From NCBI RefSeq assembly GCF_012295615.1, contig NZ_CP051183.1, forward strand, positions 1,515,001 to 1,579,000: a DNA stretch of 64,000 nt, written 5' to 3'. The translations under genes and the position numbers were made by a program. Each line of letters starts with the position of its first letter. Positions within the stretch are counted from its first letter, which is position 1. Source of the DNA: Bermanella marisrubri (GTDB lineage Bacteria > Pseudomonadota > Gammaproteobacteria > Pseudomonadales > Oceanobacteraceae). This document shows, one piece after another, positions 7,771 to 17,372 of the stretch. The notes under the pieces were generated by a model that saw nothing but the letters and a program-made list of their open reading frames with translations, was not told where the DNA came from and did no database searches.

Positions 7771-9663
7771 ATGACCACTGCACAAAAAGAAACCTTAGGC
7801 TTTCAAACCGAAGTGAAGCAGATGCTTCACCTAATGATCCATTCTCTTTACAGCAACAAAGAGATCTTCCTGCGTGAGCTGATTTCCAATGCCTCGGATG
7901 CGTGTGACAAGCTACGTTTTGAAGGTTTAAATGATGATAGTCTTTTCGAGAATGATCCAGATACCCAGGTGAAAATCGAATTTGATAGCGAAGCAAATAC
8001 CGTCACCATCAGCGACAACGGTATTGGCATGAACCGTGATGAGGTGATCGAGAATCTAGGTACGATTGCCAAGTCTGGTACCGCTCAGTTCTTGCAGCAG
8101 CTATCCGGTGATGAGAAAAAAGATGCACACTTAATTGGTCAATTCGGGGTGGGTTTCTATAGCTCCTTCATCGTTGCAGACAAAGTAGAGGTACTGACTC
8201 GTCGTGCTGGTGCTAAAGCGGACGAGGCCGTACTTTGGACAAGTGATGGCGATGGCGAATTTACCATCGAGAACGTTGAAAAAGCGGGCCGTGGCACCAG
8301 CATCACTTTGTATCTGAAGAAAGATGAGTCTGAGTTTGCTGATAACTTCCGTTTACGTAATTTGGTTAAAAAATACTCTGATCATATCGCTGTCCCTGTG
8401 ATGATGGAAAAAGAACATTACGGTGAAGAGAAAGATAAGCCAGAGACGCCTGAGTGGGAAAGTGTAAACAGCGCAAAAGCACTGTGGACTCGTTCCAAGT
8501 CAGATATTGAAGACGAAGACTATCAAGAGTTCTACAAGCATATTGCTCACGATTACGAAGACTCTTTGACTTGGTCCCATAATAAAGTGGAAGGTAAGTT
8601 GGAATACACGAGCTTACTGTATGTTCCAAAACGACCTCCGTTTGATTTATGGAATCGTGAAGGTGCTCGTGGCCTGAAGTTATATGTTCAGCGCGTTTTC
8701 ATTATGGACGACGCTGAGCAATTTTTACCGCCATACCTTCGTTTCATCAAGGGTGTGGTGGATAGCAATGATCTACCACTGAACGTTAGTCGTGAAATTT
8801 TACAAGAAAATGGCAATATCGCTTCTATGCGTTCTGCTTTGACCAAACGCATTCTAGATATGCTAAAAAAACTGGCGAAAAACAAACCAGAAGAGTATCA
8901 AACGTTTTGGGAAGGGTTTGGCCAGGTATTGAAAGAAGGGCCTGCAGACGATTTCGCTAATAAAGAGAAAATCGCTGAACTATTCCGTTTTGCCAGTACA
9001 AAAGGTGAAGACGATACTCAGAATATTTCGCTTGATACTTATCTAGAGCGAATGGATGAGAAGCAGGAAAAAATCTATTACCTAACGGCAGAAAACTATT
9101 TGACGGCCTCTCGCAGTCCGCATTTGGAGATGTTCCGTAAGAAAGGTATTGAGGTTCTTCTGCTAACGGATCGCGTTGATGAGTGGATGGTTTCACATCT
9201 AAGTGAGTTCAAAGGTAAGACGTTTGAAGACATCACCAAAGGTGAACTTGAGTTAGACGAAGAAGATAAGAAGAAGCAGGAAGAAGTTGAGAAAGAAAGC
9301 AAAGATCTTCTTGAGCGTATTAAGAAAGTACTCAATGACGAAGTGGAAGACGTTCGAGTTTCTCATCGTCTAACCGATTCTCCAGCGTGTCTGGTTGTTG
9401 GTAAGGATGATATCAACATGCAGATGCGTCGTATGCTCGAAGCAGCGGGCCAAACTTTACCTGAAGCTAAGCGTGTACTGGAAGTGAATCCGGAGCATCC
9501 TTTAATGCAAAAGATGGATCAGCAGCAAGATGAAGAACGTTTTGCCGACATGACGCAGATTATTTTCGATCAGGCGCAATTGGCCGAAGGTTCACAGCTA
9601 CAAGATCCAGCGGGTTATGTTGATCGCATCAACAAGTTAATGCTTGGTTTACTTGATGGATAA
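7771..9663 (+). CDS. htpG: Hsp90-family molecular chaperone HtpG
   Basis: 630 residues, full length for bacterial Hsp90. The GHKL ATPase domain has [15 protein letters not shown] (catalytic Glu and nucleotide Asn), [14 protein letters not shown] and [11 protein letters not shown]. The middle domain carries the conserved arginine region ([11 protein letters not shown]), followed by a C-terminal dimerisation domain. A charged [14 protein letters not shown] stretch lies near residue 495. It is a cytoplasmic ATP-dependent chaperone of late folding that cooperates with DnaK. GAGGAG at 7756-7761 is the ribosome site, a perfect sigma-32 promoter precedes it, and a strong terminator follows: a monocistronic heat-shock gene. 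Confidence 0.98.
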   Translation: MTTAQKETLGFQTEVKQMLHLMIHSLYSNKEIFLRELISNASDACDKLRFEGLNDDSLFENDPDTQVKIEFDSEANTVTISDNGIGMNRDEVIENLGTIAKSGTAQFLQQLSGDEKKDAHLIGQFGVGFYSSFIVADKVEVLTRRAGAKADEAVLWTSDGDGEFTIENVEKAGRGTSITLYLKKDESEFADNFRLRNLVKKYSDHIAVPVMMEKEHYGEEKDKPETPEWESVNSAKALWTRSKSDIEDEDYQEFYKHIAHDYEDSLTWSHNKVEGKLEYTSLLYVPKRPPFDLWNREGARGLKLYVQRVFIMDDAEQFLPPYLRFIKGVVDSNDLPLNVSREILQENGNIASMRSALTKRILDMLKKLAKNKPEEYQTFWEGFGQVLKEGPADDFANKEKIAELFRFASTKGEDDTQNISLDTYLERMDEKQEKIYYLTAENYLTASRSPHLEMFRKKGIEVLLLTDRVDEWMVSHLSEFKGKTFEDITKGELELDEEDKKKQEEVEKESKDLLERIKKVLNDEVEDVRVSHRLTDSPACLVVGKDDINMQMRRMLEAAGQTLPEAKRVLEVNPEHPLMQKMDQQQDEERFADMTQIIFDQAQLAEGSQLQDPAGYVDRINKLMLGLLDG

Positions 9664-9682
9664 CATATAACAGGTAGTAATT

Positions 9683-9730
9683 AAAAAAAGCGGCTATACA
9701 GCACAGTTATGTGCGTATAGTCGCTTTTTT
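9683..9730 (+). terminator. Rho-independent terminator after htpG
   Basis: A long hairpin: GCGGCTATAC pairs with GTATAGTCGC, with an inner GCAC/GTGC stem. It is flanked by an A tract and six T residues, 20 bp after the htpG stop; it could work in both directions. Confidence 0.92.
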
Positions 9731-9815
9731 GTAAGCGCTCTTTGCTAGGCAGATTAAGCCTCATCCGATATGATAGGCGCTAATAAAATAACAGCATAAT
9801 AACGACAGGTGTGTA

Positions 9816-10367
9816 ATGAAATTACTGCGGTATTTGGCCCCAATCGCTTTGATGATCTCGAACTCGGCATTTGCTGGTGGTTCATTGGGATTAAGCATTA
9901 ACAACGAAGTGGCCGGTCTAGAATATGACGCTACACGCATGGGAACACCTTTGCATGTTTCAGCCGGTTTTATTCATCATGAAGATGACGGTAACGTATT
10001 CAACTTAGGTATCAATGCGGTTGATGTGCGTACTCAAGGCAGTCCAGTGCGTATCGGTATTGGCGGCAAGCTATACGGTTATTTCACCGATTATAACGAT
10101 AGTGGTGCGATTGCGATCGGTGGTTTTGTTGATTACAGCCCCGTCCAGTTGAATGGTTTGGCTTTAGGTGGTCATGTTTATTACAGCCCAAGTGTACTGT
10201 CATTTGAAGATACTGAAAACCTTGTGGATTTAGGGCTTGAAGTAGGCTATCGCTTACTGCCTACAGCAAAGATTTACGCTGGCTATCGCTTTATTGAAGC
10301 TCAAGAAGAAGTGGTCGATATTGAAGTGATCAAGGCTGGTGTCGTTGGTCTGCAAATCGACTTCTAA
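9816..10367 (+). CDS. YfaZ-family outer membrane protein
   Basis: 183 residues with a signal peptide ending at NSAFA, then a small beta-barrel of alternating aromatic/hydrophobic strands rich in Gly and Tyr (GGHVYYSPSVLSFEDTENLVDLGLEVGYRLLP), and a C-terminal Phe (VVGLQIDF) as BAM substrates have. The sequence and length fit the YfaZ family, outer-membrane proteins of unknown function. It is followed after 11 bp by a DUF6586-like gene and may be cotranscribed with it. Confidence 0.85.
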   Translation: MKLLRYLAPIALMISNSAFAGGSLGLSINNEVAGLEYDATRMGTPLHVSAGFIHHEDDGNVFNLGINAVDVRTQGSPVRIGIGGKLYGYFTDYNDSGAIAIGGFVDYSPVQLNGLALGGHVYYSPSVLSFEDTENLVDLGLEVGYRLLPTAKIYAGYRFIEAQEEVVDIEVIKAGVVGLQIDF

Positions 10368-10378
10368 GGTTTTTCTTG

Positions 10379-10816
10379 ATGAGCGTTTCACGCACTAACC
10401 AGGCCTTGTATTTCGCTAAATTGTCCATAGAACGTATAGCAGACGTTGAAGGTCAATTAAAAGTGCAGGCCCAAGAGCAGTCTCTCTATCATTTGTATTC
10501 CGCGCTTCGTGGATTTGTGAAAGAGTTGGTTGCTCAATACAATCTGGCACCCAGCCGCACTCTAGACGAGTTGTTTGCTCAAAAGGAGTTGCCGACAGAG
10601 CTGTACGAGCTAAGCCTGTTGAACGGCCAAGCGGATAGTTGGGTGGCAAGCATACGCAAGCAATATGAGCGCATGTTGGATGAGGGTTTAGGCAATAGAA
10701 CAGTGAATGCCGCATTGATTTCGTCCAGTGCCGATTACGACACTTTATTTTCTAACTATTTGATTGATATGGAAAAAACCATTCAACGCATGCGCGAGCA
10801 TTATCAAGAGCATTAA
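10379..10816 (+). CDS. DUF6586-like conserved cytoplasmic protein
   Basis: The start is ATG at 10379 (MSVSRTNQ) with AAGG 8 bp upstream; the in-frame TTG just before it is not needed. The 145-residue protein is all-helical, with no signal peptide or membrane helix and no catalytic motif. It resembles the DUF6586 proteins that I recall lying between topA and lexA in Pseudomonas and relatives, which the local gene order supports. Function unknown. Confidence 0.75.
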   Translation: MSVSRTNQALYFAKLSIERIADVEGQLKVQAQEQSLYHLYSALRGFVKELVAQYNLAPSRTLDELFAQKELPTELYELSLLNGQADSWVASIRKQYERMLDEGLGNRTVNAALISSSADYDTLFSNYLIDMEKTIQRMREHYQEH

Positions 10817-10907
10817 ATCCTAGTCTATTGCTGGTTTCGCTGGCTATATCGGGGTGATATACTCGCGCCCCTTTCGATTGTGACACCTATTATTTTGGTT
10901 GAGGTTT

Positions 10908-11156
10908 ATGGCAGCAGTATTTGAGATAGTTGAGTTAGCTGACGGTGATGTAGCCTTAAAACGTAGTGATGGCGAAGGCGAGCCCTTAGTTCGTATTCGT
11001 TTTTCTGAGGACGCTATGATCAGTTTCCCAGAGCAGCACATTGAAATTGCAAAAGCCATGATTGAAGCGGGTGTAAGAAAGGTCGGTGAACTTAGCGGTG
11101 TTCATGTGGAAGACACCAGTGAAATCGCTGATGTAGAAGAGCGTACGGTTCACTAG
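10908..11156 (+). CDS. Small conserved acidic protein upstream of lexA
   Basis: 82 residues from ATG 10908 (MAAVFEIVELADGD), preceded by TTGAGG at good spacing; an in-frame TTG three codons earlier would lie within the ribosome site. It is soluble and acidic, with no domain I can name. Proteins of this size and sequence start (FEIVELxDGxVVLRR) sit next to lexA in many pseudomonads, which is the main support. It ends at a bidirectional terminator shared with the convergent lexA. Confidence 0.75.
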   Translation: MAAVFEIVELADGDVALKRSDGEGEPLVRIRFSEDAMISFPEQHIEIAKAMIEAGVRKVGELSGVHVEDTSEIADVEERTVH

Positions 11157-11178
11157 CAACGCTCTAAAGTTCGTTCAT

Positions 11179-11214
11179 AAAAAAAGCCAGCAATAGTAAT
11201 TGCTGGCTTTTTTT
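11179..11214. terminator. Bidirectional terminator between the small gene and lexA
   Basis: A 9-bp perfect stem GCCAGCAAT/ATTGCTGGC with a four-base loop, flanked by an A7 tract on the left and T7 on the right. It serves the plus-strand gene ending at 11156 and the minus-strand lexA ending at 11241. Confidence 0.93.
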
Positions 11215-11240
11215 GTTTCTGCCGATTCGAAGCCTTTGCA

Positions 11241-11849
11241 TTAATGGATGTTTTGACGAATCGCACCTACATAGAGACCTTCGATATCTAAGTGTTCATT
11301 TTCTAAATCCACTACGATAGGGCTGTACTCACTATTTTCGGGTAAGAGCTTAACGATGTTTTTATCTTTCTGAAAACGCTTCACGGTGACTTCTTCACTG
11401 TTTACCCGTGCCACCACGATCTGTCCGTTACGCACTTGCTGAGTTTTATGTACTGCGATTAAGTCACCGTTCATGATGCCAATGTCTTTCATACTGTCAC
11501 CGTGAACTTCTAGTAGAAAATCTGCAGTAGGATGGAAGAAATCTCTCGGTAGTTGCACGTGACGTTCTACATGTTCCTGCGCCAAAATTGGTTCACCTGC
11601 GGCGACACGGCCGATTAGAGGTAGACCTGTTTCTTCTTGTTGAGCTAGACGAATTCCGCGACTGGCTCCCGGAATCATCTCAATAGCGCCTTTACGAGCT
11701 AAGGCTTTTAGATGTTCTTCTGCCGCATTTGGGCTCTTGAAGCCAAGTTCTTGAGCAATTTCTGCGCGAGTAGGAGGGTAGCCCGTATCGTCGATAGCTT
11801 GCTTGATCAGATCAAGAACTTGTTGCTGGCGTGCAGTTAATTTAATCAT
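11241..11849 (-). CDS. lexA: LexA, SOS repressor
   Basis: 202 residues, exactly the usual length. The winged-helix DNA-binding domain has [26 protein letters not shown] (residues 25-50). The self-cleavage site is Ala84-Gly85 in RVAAGEP, the catalytic serine is Ser119 in HGDSMKD and the general-base lysine is Lys157 in EVTVKRF. It represses DNA-damage genes and cleaves itself on RecA filaments. Two LexA boxes lie directly upstream, so it is autoregulated. Unlike the Pseudomonas arrangement I recall, there is no sulA-like gene next to it. Confidence 0.98.
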   Translation of the reverse strand: MIKLTARQQQVLDLIKQAIDDTGYPPTRAEIAQELGFKSPNAAEEHLKALARKGAIEMIPGASRGIRLAQQEETGLPLIGRVAAGEPILAQEHVERHVQLPRDFFHPTADFLLEVHGDSMKDIGIMNGDLIAVHKTQQVRNGQIVVARVNSEEVTVKRFQKDKNIVKLLPENSEYSPIVVDLENEHLDIEGLYVGAIRQNIH

Positions 11850-11861
11850 AGGCGCCTATAT

Positions 11862-11877
11862 CTGTTTTTATATACAG
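11862..11877. promoter_or_regulatory. LexA (SOS) box 1
   Basis: CTGTTTTTATATACAG, a perfect CTG-N10-CAG site of the E. coli type, lies 13 bp upstream of the lexA start codon (read CTGTATATAAAAACAG on the coding strand). Confidence 0.93.
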
Positions 11878-11910
11878 AGTGTGATTATATACAGTGCTGT
11901 ATGTATGTAA

Positions 11911-11926
11911 AGTATTGTATATACAG
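11911..11926. promoter_or_regulatory. LexA box 2 (imperfect)
   Basis: AGTATTGTATATACAG keeps the TGTATATACAG half and centre but has lost the CTG of the other half. Tandem operators in front of lexA are also known in E. coli. A CTG-N10-AAG near-match lies at 11897-11912. Confidence 0.65.
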
Positions 11927-12000
11927 CCAATATATCAAGCGCAAAGCTGCATATTATGGCGAATTTGGGCCTATGGATTGACTGCGCTATTGGGTAAATT

Positions 12001-12047
12001 GACGCGGCGTCAAATAATGACGCAACGTCAAAATTCGACTCAGAGTC
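12001..12047. promoter_or_regulatory. Three phased 11-bp palindromes (putative TetR operator array)
   Basis: GACGCGGCGTC (12001-12011), GACGCAACGTC (12019-12029) and GACTCAGAGTC (12037-12047) have centres exactly 18 bp apart. All fit GACKC-N-RMGTC, the outer two as perfect palindromes around a central base. The array ends 15 bp before the tetR start. Autoregulation by that TetR protein is the simplest reading. Confidence 0.7.
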
Positions 12048-12062
12048 AAATAAGTATAAAAA

Positions 12063-12773
12063 ATGACAAATAAACGCGATCGAAAGACGCAAGCGTGGTT
12101 GCAGCGCGATCAACTTATCTTGGAAACTGCTCGGGATTTGCTCTCTGAAGAGGGGGTGGCGGCTATCAGTATGCAAGTAATTGCTGAGCGAACTGAATAT
12201 AGTAAAGGCACCATTTACCAGCACTATCAGTGCAAAGAAGACGTGATTGCTAAATTAGTCATCCATTGCGGACACAACTTAGTCAGTGCTATTGATTCGG
12301 TCATTAAGGATTCTCACAGTTTACGTCTGAATGTATTTTTAGTCAGTGCTGCTTTCTTTATTAATGCAAAGCAGCAACCTCAAGTGGCTGCGCTAGTATC
12401 GCAAGTAAAAGCCCCCGAGTTTCAAGGCAAAATATCACATGCTCATCGAGAAGAGCTTGCAGACATTGATAACAGTATTCTCAATCAGGTAATCAGCTTG
12501 TTCTCTGAAAGCCAAGAAGTTCCCCAGGACAAGGTGCGCACTGCTGCGTTTGGATGGTGGGCTATGAAATGGGGCGTGCAGGACGTGCTCACCAATAATT
12601 GGGAATTGTCCAAGTTGGGGTTTGATCATCCCATCGTTTTTTTTGCCGATAGCTTAAACGTATTTTTAGATGGCTTGGGACTCGCGAAAGATGAGCAGAC
12701 CGAATCATTGAGTCAAGTACTTCAACTTGCAACCGAACTGATTACTCAGAATAACAATAACGAAAATACATAA
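12063..12773 (+). CDS. TetR-family regulator of the RND export cassette
   Basis: 236 residues with the N-terminal TetR helix-turn-helix at about residues 17-63 (ISMQVIAERTEYSKGTIYQHYQCKEDVI) and a helical ligand domain after it. There is almost no ribosome site: an A-rich leader runs straight into the ATG. The gene is 11 bp from the MMPL/RND transporter and probably controls the whole four-gene unit, itself included, through the palindrome array at 12001-12047. The inducer is unknown. Confidence 0.9.
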   Translation: MTNKRDRKTQAWLQRDQLILETARDLLSEEGVAAISMQVIAERTEYSKGTIYQHYQCKEDVIAKLVIHCGHNLVSAIDSVIKDSHSLRLNVFLVSAAFFINAKQQPQVAALVSQVKAPEFQGKISHAHREELADIDNSILNQVISLFSESQEVPQDKVRTAAFGWWAMKWGVQDVLTNNWELSKLGFDHPIVFFADSLNVFLDGLGLAKDEQTESLSQVLQLATELITQNNNNENT

Positions 12774-12784
12774 GGACCCACACA

Positions 12785-15178
12785 ATGGAATCCATAACTT
12801 GGTGGATTGTTCGCAATCCTTGGAAAGTGGTTTTAGCCACCATTCTACTGGTATTTGCCAGCAGTTTTGGCGCTAAAAATATCGTGCTGAATGCCGATTA
12901 TCGTGCATTTTTTAGTCATGACAATCCTCATCTTCAGGCGTTTGAAGAACTGCAAAACGAATACAATAAAGTCGACAATATTCTCATTGCACTGGTACCA
13001 GAAGACGGAGAAGTATTTAACGAACGTATGCTAACGCTAGTGGAGGAGTTGACCGAAGCTTCGTGGCAAGTTCCTTATAGTCGCCGAGTGGATTCCATTG
13101 CCAACTTTCAACATACATACAGTGAAGAAGATGATCTCATTGTTGAAAACCTGTTTGAATATAGTAGTGAATTAAATGAAGAAGAAATTGATAATAAAAA
13201 GCAAGTTGCATTAAACGATCCCGTATTGGCTGGAAATTTAATCGCTTACGATGGCGGAGCAACCGGTGTAAATATTACTATAAATCTACCGGGTAAAAAT
13301 CAAGCGAGAGAAGTACCTGAAGTAGTAGAATATGTGCGCAATATGGTTGCAGAGTATGAAGCTCAATATCCTGATGTGAGCTTTCATCTTACAGGCGTGA
13401 CCATGACTAATAATGCCTTTCCAGAAGCCAGCCAACAGGATATGAAGTCACTGTATCCCATTATGTTGGGGCTAATCCTTGTTCTATTGTTTTTATCCCT
13501 AAAAGGCCTATGGGGTACGCTTGCCACTTTTAGCATTGTTATTTTTTCTAGTGGTCTCGGCTTGGGCTTATTTGGTTGGCCCGGACCTGAGGTAACGCCA
13601 ACCACGCTATCGGCGCCGGTTATGATTATGACGCTGGCCATTGCCGATTGTATTCACATCTTAATGAGTTATTACCACGGTATCGCCAAAGGGGAATCTA
13701 AACATGCGGCCATGGTAGAGAGTATTCGCATCAACTTTCAGCCAGTACTTTTAACGAGCGTTACTACGGCCATCGGTTTCTTAAGTCTAAATTTTTCCGA
13801 CGCGCCTCCGTTTCATGATCTAGGTAATATCGTATGTATAGGTGTGATTGGGGCTTTTGTTTTGGCTATTTTTTATCTGCCCGCCTTAATGATGCTACTA
13901 CCTGCAAAGAAGGTATCTCAAAGCTTTAATGAAAACTCTAAGATGACGGCGTTATCAAATTTCGTTTATGGCAATCGTCACAAGCTTTTTTATGGCATGT
14001 CGGTATTAATCATCGCCTTGATTGCAGTGATCCCATTAAATGAATTGGATGATAATACCATTGAGTATTTTGATTGGAGTGTTCAGTTCCGTGCCGATAG
14101 TGAGATGATTTCGGAAGAGTTAACCGGCGTTCAAAGCATTAACTATAGTCTGAAGGCTGATGGAGCAATGGGCGTTGCTGACCCTGAATACTTGCGCACT
14201 ATAGATCGTTTTGCTGAGTTTTTACGTGAGCAACCTGAAGTGCGCCATGTTAATACCTTTAGCGATACCATGAAGCGCTTGAATAAGAACATGAACGCAG
14301 ATAACCCTGATTATTATCGTATGCCAGATAGTCGCGAACTTGCCGCTCAGTTTATTCTGCTTTATGAACTTTCTTTACCCTATGGTTTAGATCTGACCAA
14401 TCAAGTGAACAGCGATAAGTCCGCCACTCGCATGGTGGTACAAATTGATAAGATTTCTGCCAATGAAATGATTTCTTTGGATAAGCGTGCCGTCGCTTGG
14501 TTAAAAGATAACGCGCCAGAATATATGGTCACAGAAGGGGCGAGTACCGCCATTATGTTTGCACACATTACTGAGCGAAATATTACTAGCATGATCAGTG
14601 GTGTTGTTGGAGCGTTGATCTTGATCTCGTTTATTATTATGGCATCTATTAAATCATTAAAACTGGGTTTAATTAGTTTGATACCGAATCTTGTTCCTGC
14701 GGGCATGGGCTTTGGTTTATGGGCGCTCTTTGATGGACAAGTCGGTCTGGGTTTGTCTGTGGTATTAGGCGTCACACTGGGTATTGTTGTGGATGATACT
14801 GTTCACTTCATGACGAAATATGTTCGCGCAAAGCGTGAGCTAGGTTACAACTCCAAGCAAGCAGTAGATTATGCCTTTCATACTGTTGGCGTTGCACTGA
14901 CTGCCACCACTATTGTGCTATGCGCAGGTTTCCTGGTCTTAACTCTCTCTCCGTTTGCTATTAACGCGCAAATGGGATTGATGAGTGCATTGACTATAGC
15001 GTTAGCCTTAGTGGTGGATTTTTTCTTCTTACCACCGTTGTTGCTGCGAGTTGATCGTGATTCGAAAGACGATAGTGGCAGTGGTGCGGGTTCTGTCACG
15101 GGCAAAACGGACTCATCAGAATCCTCAAGTATGAGTCCGTTTTCCGAACCTGAACAAAAATTAAATCAAGCACAATAA
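12785..15178 (+). CDS. RND-superfamily (MMPL-type) exporter
   Basis: 797 residues in two similar halves, each with one helix, a large periplasmic loop and a cluster of five helices. Clusters are at about residues 222-375 and 610-765. Each carries the charged helix-4 motif of this family: LAIADCIHILMSYYHG in the first half and GIVVDDTVHFMTKYVR in the second. These sterol-sensing-domain-like proton-driven exporters move lipids or other hydrophobic molecules out of the inner membrane. The next two genes encode a periplasmic LolA-like protein and an outer-membrane barrel, suggesting a lipid or lipoprotein transfer route across the envelope. AAGGA precedes the ATG. Confidence 0.9.
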   Translation: MESITWWIVRNPWKVVLATILLVFASSFGAKNIVLNADYRAFFSHDNPHLQAFEELQNEYNKVDNILIALVPEDGEVFNERMLTLVEELTEASWQVPYSRRVDSIANFQHTYSEEDDLIVENLFEYSSELNEEEIDNKKQVALNDPVLAGNLIAYDGGATGVNITINLPGKNQAREVPEVVEYVRNMVAEYEAQYPDVSFHLTGVTMTNNAFPEASQQDMKSLYPIMLGLILVLLFLSLKGLWGTLATFSIVIFSSGLGLGLFGWPGPEVTPTTLSAPVMIMTLAIADCIHILMSYYHGIAKGESKHAAMVESIRINFQPVLLTSVTTAIGFLSLNFSDAPPFHDLGNIVCIGVIGAFVLAIFYLPALMMLLPAKKVSQSFNENSKMTALSNFVYGNRHKLFYGMSVLIIALIAVIPLNELDDNTIEYFDWSVQFRADSEMISEELTGVQSINYSLKADGAMGVADPEYLRTIDRFAEFLREQPEVRHVNTFSDTMKRLNKNMNADNPDYYRMPDSRELAAQFILLYELSLPYGLDLTNQVNSDKSATRMVVQIDKISANEMISLDKRAVAWLKDNAPEYMVTEGASTAIMFAHITERNITSMISGVVGALILISFIIMASIKSLKLGLISLIPNLVPAGMGFGLWALFDGQVGLGLSVVLGVTLGIVVDDTVHFMTKYVRAKRELGYNSKQAVDYAFHTVGVALTATTIVLCAGFLVLTLSPFAINAQMGLMSALTIALALVVDFFFLPPLLLRVDRDSKDDSGSGAGSVTGKTDSSESSSMSPFSEPEQKLNQAQ

Positions 15179-15203
15179 TTAACAATAAGAACAAGGAAGC
15201 ATT

Positions 15204-15986
15204 ATGAAAACAGTATTGCTACTGACATTGTCATTCTTTATGGCAGCTGGTGCATTAGCACACACACCGCAAGAGAAAGGTTTGGCTATCGCAGAAGAGG
15301 CAGACAAGCGTGGTGAGGGTTATCAAGACAGCCAGGTGAAACTGCGCATGGTATTGATTGACAACAACGGTGATGAGTCACCGAGACAAATGCGCGTAAA
15401 AACACTGGAAGGTGCAGCGGAGGAGGGTGACAAGTCTTTGATGATTTTCGATACACCCCGTGATCAAAAAGGTGTTGCCATGCTTACTTACACGCACAAA
15501 GCAAAGCCTGATGATCAATGGTTATATTTGCCTGCATTGAAACGTGTAAAGAAAATCTCTAGTCGCAATAAATCAGGCCCGTTTGTGGGCAGTGAGTTTG
15601 CGTTTGAAGATATTAGTTCTCAAGAAGTTGAAAAGTATGATTACAAATATTTACGAGATGAAACCGTAGACGGTAAAAAAATGTTTGTGGTGGAACGCGA
15701 CCCTAAAGACAAATATTCAGGTTATACCCGTCAAGTGGCATGGATTGATCAAGAAGAATATCGTGTATGGAAAATTGATTTTTATGATCGTAAAAATGAT
15801 CTACTGAAGACTTTGGAAAACAAGGACTTTAAACAGTATTTGGATCAATATTGGCGTCCTTCCCTAAGTGTGATGCAAAACCACCAAACTGGTAAAGCGA
15901 CGCGCTTAGAATATGAAGCCTATGAATTCAAAGTAGGCTTAGATGAGCGAGCATTTACCAAGAATAGTCTTAAGCGAGCGCGTTAG
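15204..15986 (+). CDS. LolA-like outer-membrane lipoprotein-sorting protein
   Basis: 260 residues with a Sec signal peptide (cleavage near GALAHT). The mature part resembles the LolA-like fold: strands around DDQWLYLPALKRVKKISSRNKSGPFVGSEFAFED, a region very typical of proteins annotated as outer membrane lipoprotein-sorting proteins. It lies between an RND exporter and a beta-barrel gene with spacings of 25 bp or less. It probably acts as the periplasmic carrier that takes a hydrophobic cargo from the exporter. It is not the housekeeping LolA. Confidence 0.87.
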   Translation: MKTVLLLTLSFFMAAGALAHTPQEKGLAIAEEADKRGEGYQDSQVKLRMVLIDNNGDESPRQMRVKTLEGAAEEGDKSLMIFDTPRDQKGVAMLTYTHKAKPDDQWLYLPALKRVKKISSRNKSGPFVGSEFAFEDISSQEVEKYDYKYLRDETVDGKKMFVVERDPKDKYSGYTRQVAWIDQEEYRVWKIDFYDRKNDLLKTLENKDFKQYLDQYWRPSLSVMQNHQTGKATRLEYEAYEFKVGLDERAFTKNSLKRAR

Positions 15987-15988
15987 TG

Positions 15989-17269
15989 ATGCGCTTTATA
16001 TCGAAATGTATGAGCATGTGTGTTGGTAAAAGTGCAATTGCCATGGTGTTACTGGTAACAACCAGTGTGACTCAAGCCCGAACCGATGTGTTAGGTCAGG
16101 TCGATTATGAACTGACGGCCTACGCAGAAGATGCGACCTATGGTCCTGATGCAGGTTTGAAGAACAGCGTCGCACTGCGCGGCGAGGTTTATCAGGATTG
16201 GGATGATGGTTATCAATCTATAACCTTCAAACCTTTTTATCGCTGGGATGAAAACGATGAAGAGCGTACCCATGGCGATATTCGAGAACTCATTTGGCAC
16301 AAGGTTGGCTTAGGCTATGAACTGAAAGCGGGCATTGGCAAGGTGTTCTGGGGCGTGACCGAGTCAGCGCACTTAGTGGATATCATCAACCAAACGGATC
16401 TGGTGGAAAGCATTGATGGTGAGCAAAAGCTGGGTCAGCCGATGATTCAGTTATTGTTAGAGCGTGATTGGGGTAACCTAGATCTATTTGTGTTGCCCTA
16501 TCAGCGTGAACGTACTTTACCCGGCCAAGACGGACGTTTGTCAGGTGGCTTAGCCTATGACGATACTCAATACGAAAGTGATCAAGAGCAGTCCCATGTT
16601 GCGGTCGCAGGTCGATATTACACCTACATCGATCAACTGGAATATGCATTCAGTGTATTTCATGGGACGTCCAGAGAACCTGTATTGGGCGTGAGTCAGC
16701 TCAGCGGAAATGTGGTGCCGTATTACCCGCTCATTAATCAGCTTGGTTTAGAAGTGCAGTACTTGGACGAAGGCTGGGCTTGGAAATTAGAAAGCATCTA
16801 TCGCGATGGTATGCCGGAGTACTCAATTGAGCAGTTCGGTCAAAGATTGGCAGTGCTACAAACACCAAGTGGGTTGCAAGTCGCGGATGACGAAGCTTAT
16901 TGGTCCAGTGTGGCAGGTTTTGAATACACTCAAGTTGGTGTATTTGATAGTCGGATAGACCTCGGCTGGGTGGCGGAGCATTTATATGACTCACGCCAGG
17001 CAAAAGCTAGCTTATCGGCGTTTGAACATGATGTATTACTCGGTACTCGTTGGTCATTCAATGATGCGGAAGAGAGTACATTGCTTGTCGGCATGCTTTA
17101 CGATTATGAGTATCAAGACTATGGATTGAGTCTTGAAGGCAGTACGCGCCTTGATAATCGCTTATCGGTAGATGTGGAGGCGAGGGTGTTTGCTCCCAGT
17201 AGTCAGAATCCTCAGTTCGGCCTGCGCGATGACGATTTCATCGAAATCACGCTTCAGTACTATTTTTAG
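15989..17269 (+). CDS. Outer-membrane beta-barrel protein of the RND/LolA-like cassette
   Basis: The start is ATG 15989; a GTG directly before it shares its first base with the upstream stop. 426 residues: a signal peptide (cleavage near VTQARTD), then a barrel of Tyr- and Gly-rich amphipathic strands (LGYELKAGIGKVFWGV; LLVGMLYDYEYQDYGLSLEG) ending in an aromatic C-terminal FIEITLQYYF, as required for BAM insertion. It may be the outer-membrane end of the export path encoded by the two upstream genes. DUF1302-like families are possible, but I cannot fix a named family. Confidence 0.8.
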   Translation: MRFISKCMSMCVGKSAIAMVLLVTTSVTQARTDVLGQVDYELTAYAEDATYGPDAGLKNSVALRGEVYQDWDDGYQSITFKPFYRWDENDEERTHGDIRELIWHKVGLGYELKAGIGKVFWGVTESAHLVDIINQTDLVESIDGEQKLGQPMIQLLLERDWGNLDLFVLPYQRERTLPGQDGRLSGGLAYDDTQYESDQEQSHVAVAGRYYTYIDQLEYAFSVFHGTSREPVLGVSQLSGNVVPYYPLINQLGLEVQYLDEGWAWKLESIYRDGMPEYSIEQFGQRLAVLQTPSGLQVADDEAYWSSVAGFEYTQVGVFDSRIDLGWVAEHLYDSRQAKASLSAFEHDVLLGTRWSFNDAEESTLLVGMLYDYEYQDYGLSLEGSTRLDNRLSVDVEARVFAPSSQNPQFGLRDDDFIEITLQYYF

Positions 17270-17283
17270 TAGTATCTTGTAAC

Positions 17284-17301
17284 TGGCTCATGGATGAGCC
17301 A
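17284..17301. terminator. Hairpin after the RND/LolA-like/barrel cassette
   Basis: A perfect 8-bp stem TGGCTCAT-GG-ATGAGCCA followed by ATATTTAAAT, 15 bp after the stop. Its CAT-GG-ATG apex is the same as that of the hairpin at 7548-7567. Likely a terminator, though the T run is poor. Confidence 0.6.
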
Positions 17302-17372
17302 TATTTAAATCGTTTATTTACTTATATTCATGATCAGAATAATTGACATGGTTGATTTCAGAACGTATGTTT

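Noticed and set aside
11157-11240. A sulA-like gene next to lexA
   Set aside because: Only 84 bp with a terminator separate the small gene and lexA; nothing codes there.
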